Shown here in pieces: positions 47,401-54,710 of a stretch of DNA of 64,000 nt. Origin of the DNA: Chryseobacterium defluvii (lineage in GTDB: Bacteria > Bacteroidota > Bacteroidia > Flavobacteriales > Weeksellaceae); the NCBI RefSeq assembly GCF_003634775.1, contig NZ_RBXB01000003.1:186001-250000 (forward strand), written 5' to 3'. The notes beneath the pieces were generated by a model. It worked only from the letters and a program-made list of their open reading frames with translations. It did not search any database and was not told where the DNA came from. Position 1 is the stretch's first letter. The number at the start of each line of letters is the position of its first letter. A program made the translations under genes and the position numbers.

Positions 47401-48845
47401 TCAATTCCTGCCAATGTAAGGATCGGAATATACACGATGAGAATAATGATTTCTCCGAATGCGGCACTTCCCCGGATTTTTGAAGCGGATAAAAAGACTT
47501 CTTCATCCATTTCATTCTGCGTCAGCTTCTGCATGGATTTCCGTAAACCCAGATGATGCAGGGTTGCTTCAACAATAATTACCGCTCCATCGACAATTAG
47601 TCCGAAATCTATTGCTCCAAGGCTCATCAAATTGGCACTTACTCCAAAAACATTCATCATTCCTAAAGCAAACAGCAATGATAATGGTATGGCAGACGCA
47701 ACAATTAAGCCTGCTCTAAAATTCCCAAGGAACAGAACGAGAACAAAGATTACGATCAATGCTCCTTCAATCAGGTTTTTTTCTACGGTTCCTATAGCAC
47801 GGTCTACTAATTCGGTTCTGTCTAAAAATGGCTCTATTACAACATCTGCAGGTAAAGATTTTTGGATATTCGGAATTTTATCTTTAATTCTGTTCACTAC
47901 ATCATTGCTGTTTGCTCCTTTAAGCATCATCACTACTCCGCCAACGGCATCGGTTTGCCCGTTATAGGTCATTGCTCCGTAGCGATTGGCGTGCCCGAAA
48001 CGAACTTCCGCAACGTCTTTAATAAAAACAGGAACTAAGCCTGTATTTTTTACTGCAATATTTTTAACATCTTCCAATGAGGTTACCAATCCGATTCCCC
48101 GGATAAAGTAAGCATTCGGCTTCTTGTCGATATAAGCACCGCCTGTATTCTGATTATTTTTTTCAAGGGCCGTGAAAATATCCGTTACACTTACTCCCAT
48201 TGCCTTTAAACGGTCCGGGTTTACTGCAACTTCATACTCTTTCAATTCTCCTCCGAAACTATTGACTTCTGCAACGCCTTCCGTACCATACAATTGTCTG
48301 GCAACAATCCAGTCTTGCATCGTACGAAGGTCTTTTGCATTATATTTTTTCTCACTGCCTTTTTTCGGATGTAAAATATATTGATAGACTTCACCCAAAC
48401 CAGTACTTACCGGCGCCAGCTCCGGAATTCCGATTCCTTTTGGAATATTTTCTTCAGCCTGTTTTAATTTTTCATTGATCAGCTGCCGGGCGAAATAAAT
48501 GTCTACTTCATCTTTAAAGACAACAGTAATTACGGATAATCCAAAACGTGAAATGCTTCTTGTTTCTTCTATATCAGGAACATTGGCAATACTTTGCTCT
48601 ATAGGAAATGTTACCAACTGTTCTACTTCCTGCCCTGCCAATGTAGGACACACTGTAATAATCTGCACCTGATTATTGGTAATATCAGGAACAGCATCAA
48701 TGGGCAACCTGGTTGCGCTCCAGATTCCCCAGATGATCAGCAACAGGGTCATTATACCAATAATGATCTTGTTTTTAATACTAAATTTTATGATTTTATC
48801 TAACACAAATTGAGATTTAATTTTATTGAATATGTATGCCTGCAT
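44448..48845 (-). CDS. CzcA-type heavy-metal RND pump fused to TolC-like outer-membrane factor
   Basis: 1465 residues from ATG 48845; GTG 48806 (VLDKIIKFSIKNK) matches other CzcA starts and is a good alternative. Residues 1 to about 1045 are a heavy-metal RND exporter; transmembrane helix 4 has DFGLIVDGAVIIVE, the pattern of divalent-cation (Zn/Co/Ni/Cd) pumps and not the copper/silver type. At about 1050-1070 a signal-peptide-like segment (KKPLTVITLLGFLCLGQNF) leads into about 395 residues of TolC-type coiled coil (SSRTISLEEAIELMQANNPS). RND C-termini are cytoplasmic, so the internal signal may export the OMF part and allow cleavage (inference). Confidence 0.92.
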   Translation of the reverse strand: MQAYIFNKIKSQFVLDKIIKFSIKNKIIIGIMTLLLIIWGIWSATRLPIDAVPDITNNQVQIITVCPTLAGQEVEQLVTFPIEQSIANVPDIEETRSISRFGLSVITVVFKDEVDIYFARQLINEKLKQAEENIPKGIGIPELAPVSTGLGEVYQYILHPKKGSEKKYNAKDLRTMQDWIVARQLYGTEGVAEVNSFGGELKEYEVAVNPDRLKAMGVSVTDIFTALEKNNQNTGGAYIDKKPNAYFIRGIGLVTSLEDVKNIAVKNTGLVPVFIKDVAEVRFGHANRYGAMTYNGQTDAVGGVVMMLKGANSNDVVNRIKDKIPNIQKSLPADVVIEPFLDRTELVDRAIGTVEKNLIEGALIVIFVLVLFLGNFRAGLIVASAIPLSLLFALGMMNVFGVSANLMSLGAIDFGLIVDGAVIIVEATLHHLGLRKSMQKLTQNEMDEEVFLSASKIRGSAAFGEIIILIVYIPILTLAGIEGKMFSPMAKTVGFAILGALILSLTYIPMMCALFLSKKPSHKETFSDKMMNWLQKKYQPLLQKAIKIKYAIVGGTVVLFGISLFTFNKMGGEFIPQLQEGDFAFHCILPQGSSLSQSIETSMQASRIIKQFDEVKMVVGKTGSAEVPTDPMPPEASDMIIVLKPQSEWKSKKSYNELADEMMEKLEVIPGVFFEKNQPIQMRFNELMTGIRQDVAVKIFGENMDTLSIYADKVSKVIQSVDGATSPQVERVGGLPQINVTYDRTRIANYGLNVEDVNDVLSTAFAGKSAGQIFENERRFDLVVRLDSLYRTNIDDVSNLMIPTNTGTQVPLSQVANIEYKLGPAQISREAGKRRIVIGFNVKGRDVESVVQDIQEKLAKEIKLPSGYYFTYGGQFENLKEASQRLMIAVPVSLLLIFMLLYFTFRSFKQAALIFTAIPMSAIGGVFALLLRGMPFSISAGVGFIALFGVAVLNGIVLIGTFNQLEKEGISDVIKRVIEGTKTRLRPVLMTATVASLGFLPMAISTSAGAEVQKPLATVVIGGLISATFLTLFVLPMLYIIFNSKIKGKFFKKPLTVITLLGFLCLGQNFKAQSSRTISLEEAIELMQANNPSIKAKEFNIQSSEALKATAKELPKLDFSAQLGQYNSPKFDQSFAVSQTIPFPTLFKARKELIREEIKSKEVEKKLTENELIRQVRSYFYQIEYLQYNQSKLEYLDSLYKDFIRIATVRFRAGDIKKIEINTAETQKGEINLLLQQNKVYLENAYKSLKVLLNTDEEISIPFSQVYEPLKAEDILDNTTITNHPSVQVFRQNIEVLEKNKNVEKAQGLPDFSIGYTNQSLIGFHTLNGQEKYFGAGNRFNSVNVGVAVPLTFGATKARIRSLEYKKQMEENNAKFQQEQLDVQLKNSLNQYQQDFVQYQYYLNQAVPNAKNIVKAAQLGYKTGEISYVEYLFALRTATDIELKYLQSIQQVNQTVININSLINK

Positions 48846-48857
48846 TATTTTGCGGCA

Positions 48858-48893
48858 CAAAAATATCACGATAAGCTCTGCAATGGAATTGCA
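48858..48893 (-). promoter_or_regulatory. RND operon promoter with the shared operator
   Basis: The -7 element TATTTTTG (48865-48858) lies 13 bases from TGCAATGGAATTGCA (48879-48893), the same TGCAAT-N3-ATTGCA operator and distance as at the ATPase. The innermost base pair of the 7-1-7 form is mismatched. Confidence 0.75.
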
Positions 48894-48944
48894 AAGTCAT
48901 ATACCGTTTTTTAGAAATTTTATTTTCTAAAAAATCAATATCAA

Positions 48945-49271
48945 TTAAATCTTAGGAGGTTGCCAGATGTGGTCATACACCTGGTAAGCGAAATTGTTTT
49001 TCTGAAAAAGAATTTTCTTTGAAAAATAGGATTGGATTTTTGTAGGAACTTCAATCAAAGGTTCCATCTTAAAGGAGGCAATGGTCATCTGACAACAATT
49101 GCAAATGCACAGCGGTGAGCATATATCCCCTCTATCCTTTGAATGGGATTCATCAATACTTACTGATAATCCTGCTTGTCCTGAACCGGATGATTGCTTA
49201 TGCACATCTGCACATGGCATTAATGATAATGCCATAAAATAGAATGCTAAAATCAATCTTAACAGGTTCAT
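48945..49271 (-). CDS. Small exported Cys-rich protein (DUF6660-like)
   Basis: 108 residues from ATG 49271 (MNLLRLILAFYFMALSLMPC, signal-like). The Cys-rich core DICSPLCICNCCQMTIASF and the C-terminal HIWQPPKI resemble DUF6660 proteins that I recall next to Bacteroidota metal-efflux genes. It probably binds metal in the periplasm (inference). A TACCTTTG -7 element (49284-49277) would place the transcript start on or next to the ATG, so the mRNA may be leaderless. The RND operon with its own promoter follows. Confidence 0.75.
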   Translation of the reverse strand: MNLLRLILAFYFMALSLMPCADVHKQSSGSGQAGLSVSIDESHSKDRGDICSPLCICNCCQMTIASFKMEPLIEVPTKIQSYFSKKILFQKNNFAYQVYDHIWQPPKI

Positions 49272-49336
49272 ATGGACAAAGGTAGAGTTTTTTCTAAAAA
49301 GGAGTATCATTTCTGATTAACTTCAGCTTAAAAATA

Positions 49337-49365
49337 AAAGCCATTGCATAATATACAATGGCTTT
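49337..49365 (-). terminator. Terminator of the SusC-SusD operon
   Basis: AAAGCCATTG (49337-49346) pairs with CAATGGCTTT (49356-49365), loop of nine bases, followed on the minus strand by a T-rich stretch. Confidence 0.8.
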
Positions 49366-49379
49366 CCGGAATTAAAAAG

Positions 49380-50873
49380 TTATAGATTAGGATTATTTTC
49401 AATTTCTTTCTGCGGAATGGTAAACAGATAATATCTGCTGTTCGGTGCAAATGCAGACTGATCCGGAAAAGCAAAAATAGTATGCCCTCTTCCATTGACC
49501 GTTTTTACTGTTCCGTTCGGTGTAGTAATTTGAACTTGTATGGGTTGTCCGTTGGCATTTACATAAGGTTTTCTTACCACTGTTCCCTGCGTTCTGATAA
49601 TGTCTGATAATGAGAAGCCTTCTCCGAACAGTTCTTTTCTTCGTTCAATTAAAATTTCTTTAATGATGGCATCCTGAGCTAAAGAGCCATTGTAAATATT
49701 GGCATTTCTAGCAGATTTCAATTGGTTTAAAACCGTTACGGCATTGGTAACATTTCCGTTTCTAGCTTCGGCTTCGGCTTCAATCAGGTACATTTCTGCT
49801 GCTCTCATGAATACGATATCAGCAATTAAGGTTGCTTTAAATTTAAACTTAGCATATCTCAAAAGTCCTTCTCTTCCCGGTAGCCCATCCCATTGGAATA
49901 GCTGATAACGGATATCATTGGGATCAAATAAATCTTTGAAATAAGGATCTGCCATAAAACTATAGTAATAGCTTCCTGATGAAGAAACATCCAGATAATG
50001 GAATGCATAACTTTCTGAGGATTGTTCCTGAGTCTGACCATGACCCCAAATCCATTCTCCATTGCCTATATCATTGAAACCTTCTTTATATTTTTCAGGA
50101 GCCATCAACGGATAGCCGACTCTGGCTACTTTTGCCGCGGCAACAGCTTTAGACCATTCTCCAGTATTTAGATAAGTTCTCGCTAATAATCCATTAACCA
50201 CAGAACGATCTATTTTGTCCTTATTATTTCTGGTATAGTTTTGCAGCAGATTATCAGCATCCGTTAGATCACTTTTAATCAAAGTATAGATTTCTTCGAG
50301 GCTTGCTTTCGGCTTTCCAACAGAATTTATACTCGTGGGTTCTGTATATACCGGAACTGTTAATGCATTTTTATCTTTCAAGTAGCTGAATTGATAAAAA
50401 CTTGCCAAGTTTAAATAACAAAAGGCTCTTAATGCTTTCGCCTGACCTTTTACCTGATCTTTTTTCGCCTGGCTTCCTTCTACCCCATCAATTCTACTGA
50501 TCACATTGTTCATATTATTAATAGTAGAATACAATAGATTCCATATGAAAAGGGGGCGACTTCCTGTATTATTTACCAAATCCGTGAAAGCATACGCGGA
50601 AGGAAAACCATATTTATTCGTTAAAACAGCTACGTCACTTCCCATTGCGTCACTTGTCCTGAGTACCGTTGAATAGCCTATATTGGCGTACGTAGGCCCA
50701 TCATCATTCAGTTTTGCCCAGGTTCCGTTGATGACGGTTTCTGCACTTTCGGCTGTTTTAAAAACTTCCGCTTCATTGGCACTATTCGTAGGAGCTGTTT
50801 CCAGATCACTTTCACAGCTGATGATGGAAAATGCAGAAACTAAAACTAGAGACAGATATATTAATTTTTTCAT
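49380..50873 (-). CDS. SusD/RagB-family nutrient-binding outer-membrane lipoprotein
   Basis: 497 residues. Signal peptide with lipobox IISC (Cys20). The helical TPR scaffold of SusD is seen in AKALRAFCYLNLASFYQFSY and NGLLARTYLNTGEWSKAVAA; the C-terminal RRKELFGEGFSLSDIIRTQG and the ending FAPNSRYYLFTIPQKEIENN are family signatures. SusD covers the SusC channel and captures the substrate. It is 21 bases after the SusC-like gene and so falls under the same SAM riboswitch. Substrate unknown. Confidence 0.94.
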   Translation of the reverse strand: MKKLIYLSLVLVSAFSIISCESDLETAPTNSANEAEVFKTAESAETVINGTWAKLNDDGPTYANIGYSTVLRTSDAMGSDVAVLTNKYGFPSAYAFTDLVNNTGSRPLFIWNLLYSTINNMNNVISRIDGVEGSQAKKDQVKGQAKALRAFCYLNLASFYQFSYLKDKNALTVPVYTEPTSINSVGKPKASLEEIYTLIKSDLTDADNLLQNYTRNNKDKIDRSVVNGLLARTYLNTGEWSKAVAAAKVARVGYPLMAPEKYKEGFNDIGNGEWIWGHGQTQEQSSESYAFHYLDVSSSGSYYYSFMADPYFKDLFDPNDIRYQLFQWDGLPGREGLLRYAKFKFKATLIADIVFMRAAEMYLIEAEAEARNGNVTNAVTVLNQLKSARNANIYNGSLAQDAIIKEILIERRKELFGEGFSLSDIIRTQGTVVRKPYVNANGQPIQVQITTPNGTVKTVNGRGHTIFAFPDQSAFAPNSRYYLFTIPQKEIENNPNL

Positions 50874-50894
50874 ATTTTCAAATTTTAAAGATTG

Positions 50895-53810
50895 TTAAAG
50901 GGTAGCCTGAAGACCGAAAGTTATAGTTCTCATTGCAGGATATCTGTAATAAGTTGTCCCGTCCAATGTTTGTTCCGGATCCATTCCTTTATGCTTATAG
51001 AATGTCAACAGATTCTCCGCCTGTAAATAGATTCTGAATTTTTTCAGTCCCAGTCTTTCAAAATAATCGGATGGTAAAGTGTAACCCAGACTTACATTTT
51101 TCACTCTTGCATAGGTTCCTGAGTATAAAAACCGTGAAGAAACCGAAGTCCAGTTATTCGTGGTTGTACTCAATGCCGGAACATCCGTATTAGGATTTTC
51201 AGGAGTCCATCTATTTAGCATTTCTGAACTCCAAGCTCTTCCAGCCGAACTTCCATTGTGCATCAACATGGTATAATCTGTATCCAGGATTTTCCCTCCG
51301 ATACTGAAGGTCAGTAAACCAGAAAAGTCAAAGTTTTTATAGGTGATATGGGTTGTAATTCCTCCCATTAATTTAGGAAGTGAAGAACCTTGTAAAGTTT
51401 TTGTTGCTTTTGCATATTCTGAAGTTGTTCCTTCTACGGTATTTCCATTGGCATCCTGAGAAATTGTTCTCCATAGAGGTTTTCCGTTGCTAGGATCTAT
51501 TCCTACCCATTCAGGAATGAAGAAATCATAAATAGAACCTCCTACCTGAAGCAGCTTTGTTCCGCTCACAATCGAACCTTTCGGAAGTTTTGTGATTTTA
51601 TTATTCAAGGTACTTAAGTTGACGTCAACATCCCACTGAAAATTATCATTTTTAACAGGTGTTGTGAATAATGAAACCTCAAACCCTGTATTTTTTAATT
51701 CTCCGATATTTGCCTGGAATCCGCTGAAACCTAATGATGGAGCCAAAGGCATTTCAAATAAAAGGTCTTTACTCTGGCGTTGGAAATATTCAATATTTCC
51801 TTTGATCCTGTTTTTTAAGATAGCAAATTCTAACCCTACATTTAAATTGAGGTTTGTTTCCCATTTCAGATCCGGGGTCGGAAGTCTGTTTGCTACGGTT
51901 CCGGGCTCTCCAAGATTATTGTAAAAGGCATATAAGCTTTGATATGCGTAATAGGTACTTAGTTTATCATTTCCCTGTCCTCCATAACTTGCACGCAGGG
52001 TAAGCTGATTAAAAAAGTTCAGGTTTTTGATGAACTCTTCATTGGAAACTTTCCATGAACCTCCCACAGACCAGAATGTTCCCCACCTGTTTTCGGGAGA
52101 AAATCTTGAAGATCCGTCTGCTCTTACCGAACCGGAAATAAAATATGTATTTTTATAATCGTATTCTGCCTTTCCTAAAAAGCTTAATAATCCCAACTTA
52201 TCACTATTTCCACTAAAACCACCCAATAATGCCGCTGCATCCGGCTCATAGTAGTACGGAAGTGAGAACTGGCTTCTGTTTCCCGATATGGTCTGGTATT
52301 CGTAATGATAAAATTCCTGTCCGGCCAGTATGTTAAAGTGATGCTGATTGAACTTTTTATCATAAGTCAGAATATTACTCGTTGTATAGGATAACGTTCT
52401 GGAATTTGTTTTGGTAACAGATCCTCCGGTTTCTCTTCCCTCTCCAATTAATGGATTCGTGTAATAATGCCCATTATAATTCACTAGGTCAATGGAAAAA
52501 CTGGACTTAAATTTTAGTTCAGGCAAGAATGTAAAATCTAAAAAACCTTTTCCTGAAAAATTATCTTCTCTGTTTTCATTTTTATCCAATGGTAAGGTTG
52601 CGGCTGCGTTTTCATTCTGTAATGCACTTGTAGGTCTGTATTTCCCGAAATCATAAATATAATTTCCGTTAGCATCCAGTTTGTAGCTTCCATCTGCGTT
52701 TCTTTCATAATAGGGGTAGAATGAAGGGATTACTCTTGCAGCATTAATGACATTGTCTGTTCTGGAATCCGATGATGGGGGTGCTTGCTGTAAGCTATTG
52801 GTGTAACTGAGGTTAGCTCCTACATTCAGCCACTTTTTTACTTCCGTATTTACTTTTAATCGGGTACTGTATTTTCTGAAACCGGATTCAATAGCGATTC
52901 CCTTATCATCAAGATAACCTAATGAGAAATAGTAATTGCTTTTCTCATTTCCTCCGCCAAAATCCAGATCCATCTGATTTCTTGAAGCCACTCTTTGCAA
53001 AATATCTCTCCAGTCATCATTCCATAAAGCTTTTGCCCCGGGTAAAAGTTTCCCGTCGGTCCCTACGGGTTTCGCATAGCTTGTTCCGTAAGGATTAATT
53101 CCCAAAGCATTTACCAGGTTATCTGTAGCCATCTGCGCAGCCTGTTGTGAGGAGATCTGACTTGATTTGTAGCCATTTCTCAAAGCTTCCCAATACAATT
53201 CGAAATATTGGTCCGTATTCACTTGCTCGTAATCTTTCACCGCTCTTGTGGAGAACCCTTGGCTAATATTGAAATTAATTCTTGCTTCTCCTTTCTTTCC
53301 TGATTTTGTGGTAATAATAATCACCCCATTTGCTCCTCTTGACCCATATAGTGAGCTTGCCGTAGCATCTTTCAGTACACTTATAGATTCAATGTCATTG
53401 GGACTGATGGAATTGATGTTTCCGTCAAAAGGAATTCCGTCTACTACAAATAAAGGATTGCTTGATGCGCTTACCGAGCCTATTCCGCGGATACGAATGG
53501 ATGCCACGGAACCCGGCTGTCCTGAAGCACTTACAGCCTGAAGCCCGGGAACTTGCCCTTCCAACGCTTTTGTAATATTCGTTACCGGCCTGTTATTGAT
53601 TTTTTCACTGGAAATAGTTGCTACCGATCCGGTATAACTTGTTTTTTTAGCTTTACCATAGGCAACAATGACAACTTCATCAATATTTTTCTCCTGAAGG
53701 GTATCTTTCGTGGGTTGTATTTCTTGCCCTTGCAAACCTGCTGCTCCCAGAAAGAATACAGCAATGGCAGGCAGCCAAGATGTAGAAATAATTAATTTAT
53801 TGTTAATCAT
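50895..53810 (-). CDS. SusC/RagA-family TonB-dependent outer-membrane receptor
   Basis: 971 residues from ATG 53810; an upstream TTG gives two more residues but lacks support. A signal peptide ends near LQGQE. TonB-box-like DEVVIVAYGKAKKTSYTG is followed by the plug (NITKALEGQVPGLQAVSASG; FVVDGIPFDGNINSISPNDI; SVLKDATASSLYGSRGANGV) and a 22-strand-type barrel ending in YRYPAMRTITFGLQATL. The N-terminal carboxypeptidase-regulatory-like domain of many SusC proteins is absent. Preceded by a SAM-I riboswitch, so the imported compound is probably linked to methionine or sulfur supply (inference). Confidence 0.95.
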   Translation of the reverse strand: MINNKLIISTSWLPAIAVFFLGAAGLQGQEIQPTKDTLQEKNIDEVVIVAYGKAKKTSYTGSVATISSEKINNRPVTNITKALEGQVPGLQAVSASGQPGSVASIRIRGIGSVSASSNPLFVVDGIPFDGNINSISPNDIESISVLKDATASSLYGSRGANGVIIITTKSGKKGEARINFNISQGFSTRAVKDYEQVNTDQYFELYWEALRNGYKSSQISSQQAAQMATDNLVNALGINPYGTSYAKPVGTDGKLLPGAKALWNDDWRDILQRVASRNQMDLDFGGGNEKSNYYFSLGYLDDKGIAIESGFRKYSTRLKVNTEVKKWLNVGANLSYTNSLQQAPPSSDSRTDNVINAARVIPSFYPYYERNADGSYKLDANGNYIYDFGKYRPTSALQNENAAATLPLDKNENREDNFSGKGFLDFTFLPELKFKSSFSIDLVNYNGHYYTNPLIGEGRETGGSVTKTNSRTLSYTTSNILTYDKKFNQHHFNILAGQEFYHYEYQTISGNRSQFSLPYYYEPDAAALLGGFSGNSDKLGLLSFLGKAEYDYKNTYFISGSVRADGSSRFSPENRWGTFWSVGGSWKVSNEEFIKNLNFFNQLTLRASYGGQGNDKLSTYYAYQSLYAFYNNLGEPGTVANRLPTPDLKWETNLNLNVGLEFAILKNRIKGNIEYFQRQSKDLLFEMPLAPSLGFSGFQANIGELKNTGFEVSLFTTPVKNDNFQWDVDVNLSTLNNKITKLPKGSIVSGTKLLQVGGSIYDFFIPEWVGIDPSNGKPLWRTISQDANGNTVEGTTSEYAKATKTLQGSSLPKLMGGITTHITYKNFDFSGLLTFSIGGKILDTDYTMLMHNGSSAGRAWSSEMLNRWTPENPNTDVPALSTTTNNWTSVSSRFLYSGTYARVKNVSLGYTLPSDYFERLGLKKFRIYLQAENLLTFYKHKGMDPEQTLDGTTYYRYPAMRTITFGLQATL

Positions 53811-53843
53811 AATCAATTTTATTTATTAATTTTTAAATTTTAA

Positions 53844-53869
53844 TCCTTTGAAGAAAAGATAGCAAAGGA
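53844..53869 (-). promoter_or_regulatory. Hairpin in the riboswitch expression platform
   Basis: TCCTTTG (53844-53850) pairs with CAAAGGA (53863-53869), between the SAM aptamer and the SusC start. The minus strand then reads a U/A-rich stretch without a clean U-run, so it may act on translation or as a weak terminator. Confidence 0.5.
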
Positions 53870-53894
53870 CATCAATAAATATGATTAACCTAAT

Positions 53895-53990
53895 GCTTAT
53901 TTTTCCTTTTTAAGGCTGAACGTAACACCTTGCATACTGCAGGTTGTTAAGATTTCACAGGGTCAGTTCCCTCCATCTTTCTTTATAAGC
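53895..53990 (-). ncRNA. SAM-I (S-box) riboswitch aptamer before the SusC/SusD operon
   Basis: In transcript sense all parts of SAM-I are present in order: P1 5' strand GCUUAU; AAAGAAAGAUGGAGGGAACU (kink-turn region); GACCCUGUGAAAUCUUAAC; AACC; P3 ACCUGCAGUAUGCAAGGU; GUUACGUUC; P4 CCUU-AAA-AAGG; P1 3' strand AUAAGC. P2 is AAGAU/AUCUU. The layout matches the known T. tengcongensis aptamer element by element. High SAM should turn the operon down. Confidence 0.93.
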
Positions 53991-54007
53991 CGATCGAAAT
54001 ATGTTTG

Positions 54008-54045
54008 CAAAGCTAAAAACAAATAGTCTACAAAACAAGTAGACT
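54008..54045 (-). promoter_or_regulatory. SusC promoter with GTCTAC palindrome
   Basis: Minus-strand TTG (54038-54036), 20-base spacer, TAGCTTTG (54015-54008); the start falls about 10 bases before the riboswitch. The -33 element lies in the loop of an inverted repeat AGTCTAC-N7-GTAGACT (54025-54045), which suggests a second, protein-based control. Confidence 0.78.
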
Positions 54046-54234
54046 TTAAAGATTTAATTTTATATTTTTAAGAAAAATTTTGCTAAAATCAGTTAAAATA
54101 CCATAAAATAGGAACTTACAAAATTTGAAAAATTCACAAACATGATAAAAATCATTAAAAATAATGTAACACCTAACTGATGTCTCATCTTTAAAATTTT
54201 AAACTTTAATTGAAAAAACTTGTATTTTTATACC

Positions 54235-54645
54235 ATGAAAACTTTAATTGTCAACGGACCAAATCTGAATCTTCTGGGAACCAGGGAGCCTGAAATCTAT
54301 GGAAACATTTCTATGGAAAATTATCTGGAAAAATTAAAATCCGAGTTTACTACGTTGGAAATTATGTATTATCAGTCAAATATTGAAGGGGAGATTATCG
54401 ACAGGCTTCAACAGGATGATTTTGATGCTGTAATCATTAATCCTGGTGCATATACCCATTATTCATATGCTATTGCCGATTGTTTAAAGAATATTCAGAA
54501 ACCTAAAGTAGAGGTTCACATCAGCAATATCTATAAAAGAGAAGAATTCCGTCAGAAGTCCGTTACGGCCGCCTGTACTGATGCTGTCTTATCCGGATTT
54601 GGAATGGATGGATACAGACTGGCAATTTTGAGCCTTAAGCCTTAG
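54235..54645 (+). CDS. aroQ: Type II 3-dehydroquinate dehydratase
   Basis: 136 residues from ATG 54235 (MKTLIVNGPNLNLLGTREPE); an upstream in-frame ATG adds five unlikely residues. Third enzyme of the shikimate pathway. Active-site Tyr in REPEIYG, the segment EGEIIDRLQ, NPGAYTHYSYAIADCL and the catalytic His in VEVHISNIYKREEFR are all present. The usual HTS after NPGA reads HYS here. It is convergent with pckA, sharing a terminator. Confidence 0.96.
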   Translation: MKTLIVNGPNLNLLGTREPEIYGNISMENYLEKLKSEFTTLEIMYYQSNIEGEIIDRLQQDDFDAVIINPGAYTHYSYAIADCLKNIQKPKVEVHISNIYKREEFRQKSVTAACTDAVLSGFGMDGYRLAILSLKP

Positions 54646-54679
54646 TTATTCACAATTGCAATCTGTTTATAAGCATAAA

Positions 54680-54704
54680 AAAGCCTCATCTTCGATGAGG
54701 CTTT
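54680..54704. terminator. Bidirectional terminator between aroQ and pckA
   Basis: A perfect 11-bp stem AAAGCCTCATC (54680-54690) / GATGAGGCTTT (54694-54704) with loop TTC, A-rich on the left and T-rich on the right. Confidence 0.88.
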
Positions 54705-54710
54705 CTATTA

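Noticed and set aside
44448..48845. RND-OMF fusion as a sequencing frameshift artefact
   Set aside because: The reading frame is continuous, a full signal-peptide-like segment lies at the join, and such fusions are known in Bacteroidota.
54235..54645. aroQ as part of the SAM-riboswitch operon
   Set aside because: It is on the opposite strand and diverges from the riboswitch transcript.
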